Shown here piece after piece: positions 33,691 through 44,963 of a DNA stretch of 64,000 nucleotides. The position numbers were made by a program, and so were the translations under genes. Each line of letters starts with the position of its first letter. Position 1 is the first letter of the stretch. This DNA is from Takakia lepidozioides (lineage: Eukaryota > Streptophyta > Takakiopsida > Takakiales > Takakiaceae), in contig CM060734.1 of the NCBI GenBank assembly GCA_030704615.1, positions 14,570,001 through 14,634,000 of the forward strand. Direction: 5' to 3'. Under the pieces are notes generated by a model that was not told the origin of the DNA, made no database searches, and worked only from the letters and a program-made list of their open reading frames with translations.

Positions 33691-34940
33691 TGACTTGAGC
33701 AAAGTGGGCTTTCAACAGTGCAGCCCATTTCCCCAAGACACTCAACAGAGGTTGTCCGACGGTATGTCTATGGAACGATTACATAGTAATTGTTAGTGGT
33801 AGTGGGAACACTACCGTTCCACGAATCAACATCCCTGCTACTGCTTAAGTCCTTAGATTGATCATAGCCTGCATCCCACTAATAACTAGTGTTAGGAACT
33901 TAGGCGAAGCTATATCACTATAGCTGCGACTAAGTCCTATCTACGCATTCAGTAAGGCAGTACACTATGTGCTCCTGCAACTAAGAACTATTCAGAGATG
34001 ATGCACATTCTCACTATCTCACGTTCTCTCATCATGCACATTCTCACTATGATCTCACATTTTCTCTACACATAAGTATATGGAAAAGCATGGCTTTACT
34101 TCAGAGTCATCACGTCATAACACAAGTAGACATTGAATCACCCTGATTCCACCGGATACACACTGATCCTTCCTAAGTTGCATGCGGTCCTTTTATACTA
34201 TGCTAAAAAGATCCGTTTACAGTCTACGGTCGTTACTGACCGTTGCCTAACTACCTACGCAACCTAAAAGGTTTGCCAAAAAAGTAGCCCGTGGTCATGG
34301 CCGTGGCTCGTGGTCCATGTGTGCCTTAGTGGTACATGGCCCACGGTCCTTCACTACTCCTTCTACAAAAAAGCCTATGCTACCGTGGCCGTGTGATATC
34401 GTGGTTCACGGCCCACGGCTGCTACACTACCCCCTACTGCTCCTCGTGGTAGTGTGTTCCGTCTTTGCTGCTGCTAAGTGCCGAGCACTTAGCTCTTTCT
34501 GCCTCATGGCCGGGTAGTGTGAAGTAGATCACTACCCGCCATGTACCCTCGTGGCTTCAGCTGTCCTGCCCTCGTGACACTGACACTTAGCCGTTATCAT
34601 TTATTCCCCCCCCTCTTTTGAAATTGTGTCCGCACAATTTCGTCAGTTTCGGTGTTTGATGTGTCTCTTGGGGATGTAGGGTGGTGGCATGCCCGCCTGC
34701 TGGTTGAGAAGTGTCTCCCATGATGGTAATGGTTGTGGTGGCAGCTTCTTGTTTCTGTTGTCATCACTGTTTGGTTCCTCCCGTGGCTTGTGTGTGGGCC
34801 AGCTTTCATCATCCGGGTGCAATTGGCCGCATCGGAATGACAACAGGTCAGGACGACTTCAAATGGCAAAGCGTGGACTTGTTAGCGGTGCGGGACAACT
34901 GGAGGGGACGCCGGACAACCTATGACTCAGTGGCAGGGTC
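33691..34940. other. No gene seen; CCGTGG-rich patch and a small hairpin
   Basis: At 34280-34420 the words CCGTGG, CGTGGTC and CCCACGG recur in both orientations (for example GGCCGTGGCTCGTGGTCC and GTTCACGGCCCACGG). Near 34619-34640, GAAATTGTG and CACAATTTC form a perfect 9-bp inverted repeat with a 4-base loop, just after a C run and CTCTTTTGA. The stretch may be the remains of an LTR or transposon end, but I see no second copy in the window. Confidence 0.4.
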
Positions 34941-36820
34941 AAAGACCCCAGAGCCATCACCAGGGACGCGTGTTTGGTTCGGGGGATCCTAAGGTCCCAA
35001 TGGAAAATAGGGAGCGCACATGCCTCTTCCATTGGACTCAATCTCTGGCACGTCATACAAAGCGCTGCATTCGCCCTGACCTGCAATTGGAGCACAGAAG
35101 GCTCTGTCTCAAGTACAAGAATGCCACCTCAATGGGAGAAGCTGAGAGCACTTACCAGGCAATCCGGGCTTGGTGGTTCTCCTCTGGTGCTGCAACAGGT
35201 ACCCACGTAAAGGAGTTGGAGGACTGGTTGGTTTTCTGGCACTTCAGGTATAGACAGTGGGGAGCTTTCATGACGACGGTAAGCCTCTTCAATCCCAAAA
35301 ACAGAAATTTTGCATCATGCCTGTTCATTTGGGGTTCTTCGATTGTCACTTGAAGAACCTCTACCATTTGTTTTCGTTCCTCACATATCCATGCAAGCCT
35401 CCTGCAGGACATGTCCTTGGAGGACTTGGCCGACATGCCATCCTGTAATTTGGTGGAGACTGTTCACAACGCCTGGATGCAGCAGTCTACCAAAGCAGGT
35501 CGTGACTTGTATGTGGCCATTGCTGATGACATGGTGCGTGCACTTACACAACAAACCAGGTACCGCAATTTTCTGATGGGACGGGGTGGAGGCAAGGGCC
35601 CTGATACGACTTTGTTGATGCTAAGGGCTGCGAGTAGGTCCGGAGTCCTGTCAAAGATGGCTAGAGCTCTAAACAGATGCACTGAAGGGTCCCCTCTACA
35701 ATCCAAGCTCCCCCATTTGGAAGGCGAGGAAAAATTTGGATCATGCAAAAGGAAATTGAACACTCTTCCAGGGTCAGATGGAGATTCCCATCGGCCAGAC
35801 AGGGTCAATTTCTCTGTGCCAAAGGTGTCTCCACTGCAGACTGAGTCGTGTGCCCGCCCCTTCCCAGGTGGGTCCTCCTCCAGTGGAGCAGGTGCAGAAC
35901 ATACAAGCACAGCAGCGGGAATCCCATTGGAGGAGGTGGTGGCCATGGTGCAGGAATCCGATTGCATTGATAGTGAGTGGCATATAGAACGCACCCCACC
36001 AGGATCTAGAGTGGCTTGCATGGCAATTCGGACCCCCTCATTCAAGAAATGCAAATCAAAGATATGCAAAGGCTCCAGGGGGACTCCAGCTCCAACATTC
36101 ACAGGGTTGTTCCGACCTTATCATAGTGGGGAGTCAAAGGACCACAAATTTTGGTTCTGCCCAGACGATATGGCACGATGCGTGAAGGGAACAGTTCTTC
36201 CTTCGGTGATAATGAAACCCCCTCCCCCCGCAATTTGGCCTGTGCAAATTGGGACGTCGCTGTCATCAACCGAGATAAGCATGCTAGAGGAGGGAGGGTT
36301 CTGTCTTGCACGGTCCCGGGTGGTGCCCTCATGCACTGTCGGCACAGATGTGCCACATGCTCCGGCAATGCCGCCACCCGGTGCCGACTCCCACCCAACA
36401 AAAAAAGATGGAAAAACAGTGCGCCGTTTCGCTTTGGGTGCAGATCACGAATGCAAGATGGAATCTGCTAGAATTTTGCAGGCTCGGGTGTCTCGTATCA
36501 CCGAAGTCCCTTCTCCGGGGTATGGACGGATTTACACAGTGCTGTCAATTGGGTCAGTTCTTCATGGCAAAGAATATCAGGTTACCGTCGGGAATTTCCC
36601 TTCGTGCACTTGTCCAGACTTTGTAACGATGCGTGAGGGCGCTCTCGGCATGAGAGGGAAGTGGGTCCCCTGCAAGCATCAATATTACATATATCTTGTG
36701 ATTATGTGTTGCGACGGTAAGAGAGACCAATTCATCCACCAAGCCACACTAGGCTATGGAGAAGTGAACACCCTTCTACAGCGGGACACCTCGCGTGGAG
36801 CTCCGCCAACTTCTCTTTGA
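34940..36820 (+). CDS. MULE-like transposase 3' half with SWIM zinc finger (copy 2)
   Basis: The upstream exon (about 34960-35278) has NRERTCLFHWTQSL and IRAWWFSSGA, matching the second half of the transposase core in copy 1 (NERSCGFHFLQSL, IRAWWTSSGA). A GT-AG intron at 35279-35407 (129 bp, phase 0) is at the same protein position as the copy 1 intron. The downstream exon (35408-36820) is fully open for 470 codons. It holds a helical region (VETVHNAWMQQS), a Cys/His region with FWFCPDD, and a SWIM finger (CTC-x20-CKH, 36606-36680). The first half of the transposase, including the first catalytic Asp, is missing before 34940, so the copy is 5'-truncated and cannot be an active enzyme by itself. 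The open C-terminal part could still be expressed. Confidence 0.7.
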
Positions 36821-37179
36821 ACACATACGAGCCATGCCCGCTTCCCATGCTGGTTTGCAGGTTGCCGTGTGAAGACTTTGCATTTCTGACAAACATATGG
36901 ATTTCGTTTACGGAACCAGGGCAAATGCACATGCAATTCATTGTAAGCGTCTATCTGTGAATTGAAATAAACTGTGACAATCATTCTGAGCTCAAATCTG
37001 CCATGTTTTCATATTTCTGTTTTTGAGCGGGCATTGCAGACATGGTGTGTGTTGGCCCCCTTTGTTTTGTCCACGGTAATAGGCCCTCTTCCTGCAATCC
37101 TCGCCTATAGGACCTTCTTCTCCAGCAGATTCGTGCCGCTCATGCTTTGTAGCTTGAACGTGAGCTCAGCTCCCAGGCT

Positions 37180-38015
37180 CACGGGGCTGGGCTCACGCCG
37201 TAGCTACGCTCGCCCTCAAATGCTAACTTCTTGGCAGAGCCAGTCCCACTCCGAACTGACTTGGGAACCCGGACGACCGGTGACTGGGTAGTAGCAACAG
37301 CAGTCGCAGGACCTTGAACAAAGTCATCGTCCGAGTCACTCTCTTGGGTCCCCTCCTGCGCCTCCTCCGATGCCCCGATGGTTTTCTGTTTTTTGGGTGT
37401 TACTGCAGTCACCTGTTTCCTTGTCCTTTTCCTTTGGCCTTTACTCTTCTCATTCAATTTCTCCTGAATTCCTGCCTGAGCAAGCTCTGCCGCTTTCCTA
37501 GAGTTCGCAAGCACTTTTGCCTCTTTTGGACCCAGCGGAGGCAGCGGAGCCCGGTTTCGTCGGGCCTCAGCATCCAGCTTCAATTGAAACTCGGATGGGT
37601 CGAGTGAGCCGGGCGGAAGGTCCACATACCAAGGGCAATCACGCAAATGTTCCAGATGCCACTCCTTCACAATATCGTCAGTGGACCCCCCTCCGGTTTC
37701 CTCAAGCGGTCCCCCTGATCCAGTGTCCTCATCTGATGATTCTCCGCGCCGTACATGAAGTAACAGCTTGCAGGCCGATTGTGGCCCCCCGTCTGTTTCT
37801 TTGCCTGATCCACCTCCGGCAGTACCTGATCCGGACGTTGTACCCCCGGCTGCACCTCCGGCATTACATCCTCAACCACCTCCACTTTCATCTCCTTCGC
37901 CAGCACCTCCACCTCCACGTGCATGTGCCCCCCGAACCCTTAGGAGGGGTCGGCTTCGCCCTAGGTTTCCTCCCCTTCAGCTTAGGTGCCTGAGCTAGAT
38001 CCTCGCCCCCGATGG
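37180..38015 (-). CDS. Hypothetical Gly-rich, acidic protein gene, possibly broken
   Basis: Minus-strand reading gives a basic start with an AT-hook-like patch (LKGRKPRAKPTPPKG near 37965), then Gly/Ser-rich linkers and an acidic stretch (GESSDEDTGSGG near 37730). Next come KEWHLEHLRDCPWYVDLPPG (near 37650), a Lys/Gln-rich segment and ESDSDDDF. The frame changes at the G/GA-rich tract near 37915 and there is a TGA near 37870, so it is either interrupted or has an unrecognised intron. It points away from the SET-like gene beginning at 38061, which suggests a shared promoter region. I do not recognise the family. Confidence 0.35.
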
Positions 38016-38060
38016 GAAGTGCATAGGACTACGTTACTGAGGATCGTTTAGCCTTGTTGT

Positions 38061-38723
38061 TTGGGGAATCATCTCGACCCTCCTACCCCCATCCGAGAGA
38101 ATGTATGGTTCAAGTATTGGGGTAGACGGTATGTTGTGAGAGCTGCTACTGACCCTGCTATGGATCGAGGTTTATTCACGGTCAATGATATTGTGGTTCC
38201 TCCTTGGAGAGGCAGCATGGTGGACTTGTTTCCCTACCACGGTCCATACTACACCTCTGGGGAGTTCCGTACATTACGCCTCGAAGCCCCATATATCCTT
38301 CCCTATATTTTGTGTGTCAACGGACAGAATGTCCGTAGACGGGGGCTGTCTCCCATTGAGATCAGATTTTGTGATGGTGACCCCGATATCTTCGGCAATG
38401 TTGCTGGGCTGGTCAACATTTCTTTTGGTCATCTTAGGAGAACCAATGTAGTATAGGACAAGCGAAGCGATGTACATGAGTGCTTTTGTGGGCATATGTC
38501 GGTATAATGTGAGGGGATGCACATGTTTGTGATGACATGTGCTAGTAGGACTATTAGGGCTGGCAGCGAGCTATTTGCATCATACGAGTTCTCCCGGGAT
38601 GATTGGGACCTTCGGTTACAGCATGAGTGGGATGTGTATGATAGAAATAGGGATCGCGTAGAGGGACATTGTAGATATTCTCATGATGTACTTTGTATAC
38701 ATCCGATTAATCGATTGATGTAA
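38061..38723 (+). pseudogene. SET-domain-like gene remnant
   Basis: The first block has DPAMDRGLFTVNDIVVP (the GxG-type opening of SET domains), YILCVNGQN, and GNVAGLVNIS followed by NV, matching the N-H-S-x-NV segment where S-adenosylmethionine and the lysine channel meet. After two in-frame stops (near 38454 and 38504) the same frame resumes with CASRTIRAGSELFASYEFSRDDW. This corresponds to the final SET strand (x-R-x-I-x-x-G-E-E-L-x-x-x-Y). The expected His of NHS is replaced by Ile/Ser (NIS) and the GEEL Glu by GSEL, so methyltransferase activity is doubtful. A short intron over the stops is possible but not shown by good splice sites. SET proteins methylate lysines of histones and other proteins. 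Confidence 0.5.
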
Positions 38724-39470
38724 ATATCTTTTCTTGTTGCTCGTGTGGGTTACAACTTTGCATATGTGATCTAAACATACTTATGCACATGTGGACCAAA
38801 TATGAGCTTGAACCAAGTTCATTCAATGGGTCATTCAACTGTTGAACGCAGCTATAGGTCGTAGAGACATAAAACTGCGTTTCGCCTGCACATGATTTTT
38901 TTTTTATTCCATTCTGAAGCCATATGCTTAATGACAACATATGCAATGTGCGTGCAAAATTTGGGAGTAAACAAAAGTCATTTGGACCCAGAATCATATT
39001 TTCTTCTCTCATTTGCACTTCAAAGTTGAGTTATCTTCAACTTCATGCACTTTTCATAGAGAATTATGCAAAAGTGACCCTAGAAACACTTTTTTTTTTT
39101 TTGTCCATTTATTTGCATGGATGTAGTGGTGCAAACCTCAATGTCACAGAACAAAATAGAGCCAAAAATAAAATCATTACGCCCCTCAAAACCGCAATCC
39201 TATATTTTCTAAATACAAATATTCATTTTAAATTCATTTAATTCGATTTAATTCAAAATTGGTTCAAGGGTGAGTGCGTCGTTGGGGAGGCAAATGTTTT
39301 TTTTTTTCTGCTGAATCTTTGCACAGGTGTTGCACACATATTTAAGCACATGTGGGAAAAAGTGAAGCTTGAGCCACATCTGTTTGATGGGTGCAATGGC
39401 ATGAGAGGATTTTCTTTCACATTAATAAACAAAATTGGTTGATAGGGTGAACGCGTCCTTGGGGGGGGCA
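38724..39470. other. No gene seen
   Basis: AT-rich sequence with short T runs (38888, 39090, 39296). It contains ATTCATTCAATGGGTCATTCAA near 38817, distantly similar to the 120-bp repeat at 29.0 kb. No motif-bearing open frame. Confidence 0.4.
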
Positions 39471-39474
39471 AATG

Positions 39475-39760
39475 ATTTTGATCATCGATTGGCCGGGTTC
39501 CCTCTCCATGGGATGCATCAGCGCCCATATGATGCATTAAGAGATCCTCCATGGCTTGCTCATCCTCCTGGTTAATTCCATCCTCATTGTTGTTATCACT
39601 GTCATTGTCACTGTCATCGTCATCATCGTTCGGTACCGTGGGGGCGGCGTCTCGCCCACGGTTCCCACCTGATGTACTTGGGTTGTTTTTGGATGGGGTG
39701 CCAAGAGAAAATACCGGGAAGGGAGGGAAAAAGTCCTGATACGAACAAATGAACATACAT
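39475..39760 (-). CDS. Acidic C-terminal exon of an unknown protein
   Basis: Minus-strand frame beginning after a CAG acceptor-like site near 39736. It reads DFFPPFPVFSLG, then STSGG, then a run of Asp/Asn/Glu (DDDDDSDNDSDNNNEDG) and EDLLMHHMGADAS. Such acidic Ser/Asn tails are common at the C-termini of plant transposase-derived proteins, but no family signature is present. Part of the acidic tract comes from a simple (ATC/GTC)n repeat at 39590-39630. Weakly supported. Confidence 0.25.
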
Positions 39761-39789
39761 GCATATATTATAATGTGTCCTTGCAACCA

Positions 39790-40080
39790 GCATGGGAACT
39801 CGTTGGGAGTTCCAGGGCACGCAGGGAACAGTGGCCGTGATGGGCCGTGGGGGCAGTATCACGAGATACCACGAGCCCAGGCCGTGATTGTTGACCGTGA
39901 CCGTTGGAAGCCGTGGTGCGGACACAACGGGTTGGCACGGTGACCAGATCGTGGGGATGGCGGGCCGTGAAGGCTCGTGGGCGTGGTACCACGCGGTATC
40001 ACGGGGCAGCCCATGGCCAATGAGCGCCTAGGGTGGGCCGTGAGGAGTCGTGGTGGTTGGAGCCACGGAAGGCCGCAAAC
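39790..40080. repeat. CCGTGA/CACGG-rich palindromic patch
   Basis: GGCCGTGA, GCCGTGG, CGTGGTACCACG and GTATCACG occur repeatedly in both orientations. For instance GTGGTACCAC is a perfect palindrome near 39980, and TATCACGAGATACCACGAG recurs as ACCACGCGGTATCACGG. It resembles the patch at 34.28-34.42 kb and parts of the chromovirus LTR. No coding evidence. Confidence 0.55.
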
Positions 40081-40091
40081 AGTCAGAGTGG

Positions 40092-40092
<1 letters not shown>

Positions 40093-40125
<33 letters not shown>

Positions 40126-40185
40126 GCTATTGACCCTGCTATGGGTCGGGGGTTATTCATGATCAATGATATTGTGGTTTCTCTT
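40093..40185. repeat. Poly(A) tract followed by a fragment of the SET-like gene
   Basis: A run of about 31 A (40093-40123) is followed by TTGACCCTGCTATGGGTCGG and GATCAATGATATTGTGGTTTC. These match positions 38148-38202 of the SET-like gene with a handful of differences. Only about 55 bp of that gene is present. The 3' neighbour is a gag fragment on the opposite strand, so this is a patchwork junction. Confidence 0.7.
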
Positions 40186-40189
40186 CGAT

Positions 40190-40870
40190 AGTAGTATCGG
40201 TCGTCTTGGAATTATTCTCCTCCATGATAGGGTCCATAGGAAGCAGCTTACGTTGCCATGTTATTACAACCCTTACCATTGGAGGTTCCATATCGGATGA
40301 GACATATTGAGAAGATAATGGGTCAGAAAGCATCTCCTCCTCTCCTATCTTGGACTTCCCCTTTAATTTAGTCTTCACGGCTGTATTATCATATAATGAA
40401 CGAGCCAAGCAACCTGGATCCTCAAAACAGTCCTGCATTTTAAGCCAATTAACAGGGCGGTTTGGATTAGATGGCCCATAAGAGTGCAAAGGTCCTGGCA
40501 CTGATGGTGCCGCATTTGATGCTGTCATCATGGAAGCTGATTGGGATTGCTGGTGCAAGGATTGTGGGTACGGACTATCGCACTGTACTGCAGTATGTCC
40601 CTGGCCACCACAATGACCACACAATGGTATATAATCGACAGGGGCCTTAGGTTAGGACACTCATTGGCGATATGGCCCATCTCATGACATTGATAGCAGA
40701 CAGGGTATTGTCCGTTTCTTAATCGCCTTGCAGGTGGTCGATAGGCCGGATTAAATTGCTGTGAGTACATCTGCTGTTGCTGCTGACCGCCTCCATATGA
40801 CTGCCCTTAAGCCCCTTGGGGTGGTATTCCCCTTTGTGGCCTATCAGGCTGATTAGCTGGCTGGTACCAG
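40190..40870 (-). pseudogene. LTR-retrotransposon gag fragment with two zinc knuckles
   Basis: The minus strand has two CCHC knuckles about 50 residues apart but in different frames: CYQCHEMGHIANEC (near 40710-40668) and CGHCGGQGHTAVQC (near 40623-40582). The N-terminal side is Gln/Tyr/Pro-rich (MYSQQFNPAYRPPARR), as in gag proteins. A frameshift between the knuckles and the lack of any capsid or pol sequence show it is a remnant. The double-knuckle arrangement resembles the gag at 47.68-47.91 kb, so both may come from the same Ty3/gypsy group. Gag knuckles bind the element RNA during particle assembly. Confidence 0.65.
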
Positions 40871-42085
40871 CTCGTGGCCCTCGAGTTGGTCACCAAGGGT
40901 ATAGATGAAAGTCAATAAAAGAGAAATGAAAAATCAAAACTCATCCTAGAGGTAATTCAGTATCCACCGTGGTAGCTCATCCAGTATGGATGAAAAATCA
41001 TTAGAGGACGGATGAAACACTGCCAAAATTCAATCGGTATGGATGAAAAACAGGAAATCAACACTGATAAAACACTAGAAGGAAAATACGGAATAACCAC
41101 TATGTGAACCACTGGTTTTGAGTGGGAAATGACACTTAACCACTCCGAGTCAGTGTTATAGAACGAGTGGATTTTGTGTCCCAGTGGTTAAAAACATAAT
41201 GAGTCACCAGTGGTTCAAGACAGTGGCTACGGCCTGTGGCCTCCAGGTCCACCTGTACACTGACCTGTCACTGGTGGTAAACTAGACACCTCTTACGTGT
41301 CACAGTGGTAAACTAACCACTGAACAATATAGTGATTCCAACCATTGCCAGTGGCTGTGATGTGGACGCAGCGAATCCGTCGATGATATTGAGCAATATC
41401 ATGACACATGTACCTTTTCCCATGGACACGTGGACGCAGAAAGATCGTCGATGGGATTGGACAGTTTGTAGACACGTGGCCTTATCAACCAATGACACGT
41501 GTCATATTTTTGGTATTCCAGTATTCATCCAGTGGTCAGGTTGTGTACTAAAACCACTGTCTTAGTCATCCACCGTGTCCCACTGAGTAGGGACTATGTA
41601 TTGGGATGATTACTGACAGAGTGAAATTTGAGTGATTAAGAATACAACTGGAGGAATACAAACCACTATTACAGTAAGTGATTAATTCTACCACCAGTGG
41701 ATTGACAATGGAAGCAATTGTGTGTATTTGCCTACTGTCACAGTCTTACATATACCACTAGTATAGTGGTGTGTAAGTGATTAGGAATAGGACCGGAGGA
41801 ACACATACCACTACTAGGGTGATATGTAAATGATTACGCATACCACTAGTGTAGTGAGAGAAGAACCAATTGTGAACCAAAGATGCATTGTCAATTCGGA
41901 CAGGCCCACACATTGCAAGTGAATCTGCAAATCCAATTACTCTTGAAGATTCAAGCTTCAAAAAACAGAATAGAATCCCAGAGAGACGATCCCAGGGATC
42001 TAAGTGCTAGAACACTACGTCTTTTCTCAACTAAGTCCAGCCATGAGTGACATGGCTGCCGCTCAAATTCGTCATGAATGGTATT
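40871..42085. repeat. Non-coding; dense CCACTGG / CCAGTGG words at 41.1-41.87 kb
   Basis: Between 41100 and 41870 the words CCACTGG, CCAGTGG, ACCACT and AGTGGT appear some fifteen times in both orientations, for example CCACTAGTATAGTGG near 41755. The sequence could form many alternative short stems. Around 40960-41060, ATGGATGAAAAA phrases resemble the CCTGGATGAAAAATC phrase in the 1.7-kb Penelope repeats. No gene is visible. Confidence 0.5.
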
Positions 42086-42089
42086 TACT

Positions 42090-43740
42090 TTCCATCTTCA
42101 AACTTTGGAGAAGCTCCACCACCCAGGACCAGAATTAGGATAGCAATTTGATCTCCTTCCACTATCACTAGTCAAAATCCCCTCCACCTGCTCCATCTGA
42201 ACATTGAGAAATGTGCCAAGCCATATCACACCACAATTGGAGGAATTGGCAAGGAGATAGGCCTATCTGAGTAGCTGAATGTCCAGAAACTTGAACAACA
42301 AGTGCAAATCTGTTGGGGACCAGACCACAACCCCTTAGAAAACATTATGGCTCTGGAGGCTAGCATATATTCATCACCCTACTCTAGAAAAATCCACCAA
42401 GCCATAGCCCATCAAAATTGGAGCAATTGGCGAGAAGATAGGCCCATTTGAGTACCTGAACGTCTGGAAACTTGAACAAAAAATGCAGATCTTCTAGGGG
42501 CCAGACCACAACACCTTAAAAAAATTCAGAGCTTTGGAAGCCACCATATCTCCATCACACTAAGTGTTAGAAATCTTTCAAGCCATATCACACCACAATT
42601 GGAGCAATTGGTAAGGAGATAGGCCCATCTGAGTAGCTGAATGTCCAGAAACTTGAACGACAAGTGCAGATCTGTTGGGGCCCAGATCAAAACCCCTTAG
42701 AAAACTTTATGGCCTTGTAGGAAAGCTTATATTCATCACTCTACCTGTAACAAATTCACCAAGCCATAGCCCACCCAAATTGGAGCAATTGGCAAGAAGA
42801 TAGGCCCATCTAAGTACCTGAAGGTCTGAAAACTTGAACAATAATTACAGATCTGCTGGGGGCCAGACCATAACCCCTTGAAAACATTCAGAGCTCTGGA
42901 GGCCACCATATCTTGATCACACTAAGTGTTAGAAATCTGACAAGCCATATCACACCACAATTGGAGCAATTGGTAAGGAGATAGGCCCATATGAGTAGCT
43001 GAATGTCCGGAAACTTGAACGACAAGTGCAGATCTGTTGGGGCCCAGATCAAAACCCCTTAGAAAACTTTATGGCTTTGAGGAAAGCATATATTCATCAC
43101 CCTACTTGTAATAAATTCACCAAGCCATAGCCCACGCAAGTTGGAGCAATTGGCAAGAAGATAGGCCCATCTAAGTACCTGAAGGTCCAAAAACTTAAAC
43201 AATAATTGCAGATTTGCTAGGGGCCAGACCACAACCCCTTGAAAACATTCAGAGCTCTGGAGGCCACCATACCTTGATCACACTAGATTTTAGAAATCTG
43301 CCAAGCCATGTCACACCACAATTGGAGCAATTGGTAAGGAGATAGATCCATCTGAGTAGCTGAATATTCATAAACTTGAACGACAAGTGCAAATCTGTTG
43401 GGGCCCAGATCACAACCCCTTAGAAAACTTTATGGCTCTGTAGGATAGAATATCTTCATCATCCTACTTTTAACAAATCCACCAAGCCATACCTCTCCCA
43501 AATTGAAGAAATTGGCATGAAGATAGGGCCATATGAGCACAACTATGTCGTACGTGGAACTTGAACAAAAAATGCAGATCTATTGGGGGCCAGACCACAA
43601 CCCCTTGATAAAATTTATGGCTCTGCAAGCTAGCATATCTTCATCAACCTACTTGTTAAAAATACACCAAGCCATACCTCTCCCAAATTGGAGAAATTGG
43701 CATGAAGATAGGGCCATCTGAGCACAACAGAAATGAATGC
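42090..43740 (+). repeat. 181-bp satellite array with alternating A/B monomers
   Basis: The phrase AAGCCATA/T starts at 42218, 42399, 42580, 42761, 42942, 43122, 43303, 43484 and 43669, so the monomer is 181 bp (180-185). Odd monomers carry ATCACACCACAATTGGAG and GACAAGTGCAGATCTGTTGG. Even ones carry AGCCCACCCAAATTGGAG-type sequence and AATAATTGCAGAT, a dimeric 362-bp higher-order unit. The last two monomers depart from the alternation. The array abuts a PPR remnant at its right end. Confidence 0.95.
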
Positions 43741-43744
43741 GACC

Positions 43745-43990
43745 TGGTTTGGCTTCACCCCCTTCTGCTGTGCATTTGCTCACAGGTCACCAAAGCCTCC
43801 ATCCCACAGCCATGTTGTGTTGATCATGTTGTGTACCACATGATCTCGTTTGCCCATCAAACATTCCATTTGCATCCACAGTGCTCCCACATTTGGCATA
43901 CATGTCAACAAGAGTATTGTTCAGAATGACATATGGTACAATTCCAGCCTTGACGATGTCTCCATGGACCTCTTTGCCCTTCACAAATAT
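43745..43990 (-). pseudogene. PPR repeat-protein remnant (PLS type)
   Basis: The minus-strand reading KGKEVHGDIVKAG...NTLVDMYAKCGS is the classic junction of pentatricopeptide repeats in PLS-class proteins, which bind and edit organelle RNAs in land plants. Only about two repeats survive. After MFDGQTRS the sequence loses frame, and a trace of GVKPNQ-type sequence lies near 43750 in another frame. It has no start, no organelle-targeting peptide and no E or DYW domain. A closely related remnant is at 63.39-64.0 kb on the plus strand. Confidence 0.8.
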
Positions 43991-44196
43991 ATAAACGCCT
44001 CCCCAAAAGACAACTTCTTGGCAATGGTGCCCCTAAAGAATGGGCAACGGAAGACCCAGGCTTCGAGCGACCTCCTGCAGCAAAGCATGTTAAATGAAGA
44101 GGGTGGGAGCGAGATTGATGCAGAGTTGGAGAGTGGTTGGGCGTGGGATGAGGAGAAGCAGACAATGTGAAAGAAAGGTGGGGTGGAGAGGAGGGT

Positions 44197-44887
44197 GGTG
44201 ACGAGCCCTGAGCGCGCACGGTCAGGGTGACGGTCAGGGTGGTCTAGAGGGGCCGAGGTAAGTTGTGGTGTAGGTTGGGCTCACTGAACCGCCTACCCGA
44301 CTGCGGTTAGTGTAGGGGGTCCGTGGTCGTACATGGTGGCTATGATCACTATCTAAGTCCTACCGGCAAAGAGAAATCACGTACTCCTCTTTATAGGGCG
44401 AGTTTGCGTTTCTAAGTCCTACGGTATCCTATAATCTACTTAGTAATTGCCTTCCAAGACTTTGTGTTTTATTGTCTAATTCCTACCGCCTAGGCCCCCG
44501 AGCCGCCTATAGTCGGGACATGTTTTAATCCCTTCAAAAGGCACCTGCCGAGCCTAGGGAGGAGAGGGAAAATCGTCCTCTCCCACTGCCCCTCCTTCGC
44601 CGAGGGCTTGAGTTCAAGTCACCTCTAAGTGGAAGGGCCAACGCTTCCTACCCCAGTGCCTAAATACTTTGTTATAGCAACGGAGTGTGCCAAAATGCCT
44701 ATCGTCATCCAATATGTTCACTCAATTCAATAAGGTGGTTCTAAGCCCCTCAACACAACAAGTTCAATCAGTTTAATCAGCGCCCTGCAGGCTATAACGA
44801 GCACCACGTGCATCTATCCTATTTAAGCAATTTCGCAAATCAGAAATGCTGGAAAATAAAAGAAATTAAGAAAATCAGAAAAAATAC
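44197..44887 (+). repeat. 690-bp dispersed repeat, copy 1
   Basis: From TGACGAGCCCTGAG to AAAATACCTCCCCT this segment matches 60753-61443 in the same orientation, with only a few percent differences plus small indels (for example one A in the A run near the end). It has no open frame shared by both copies. It could be a solo LTR or a non-autonomous element. Clear TG...CA ends and target duplications were not found. Confidence 0.9.
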
Positions 44888-44963
44888 CTCCCCTAACTCT
44901 GCTATTCTACTATAGACATTGTCTATAGTAGTTATGGTAATGTTCTGCACCTGCAACCTGAGA

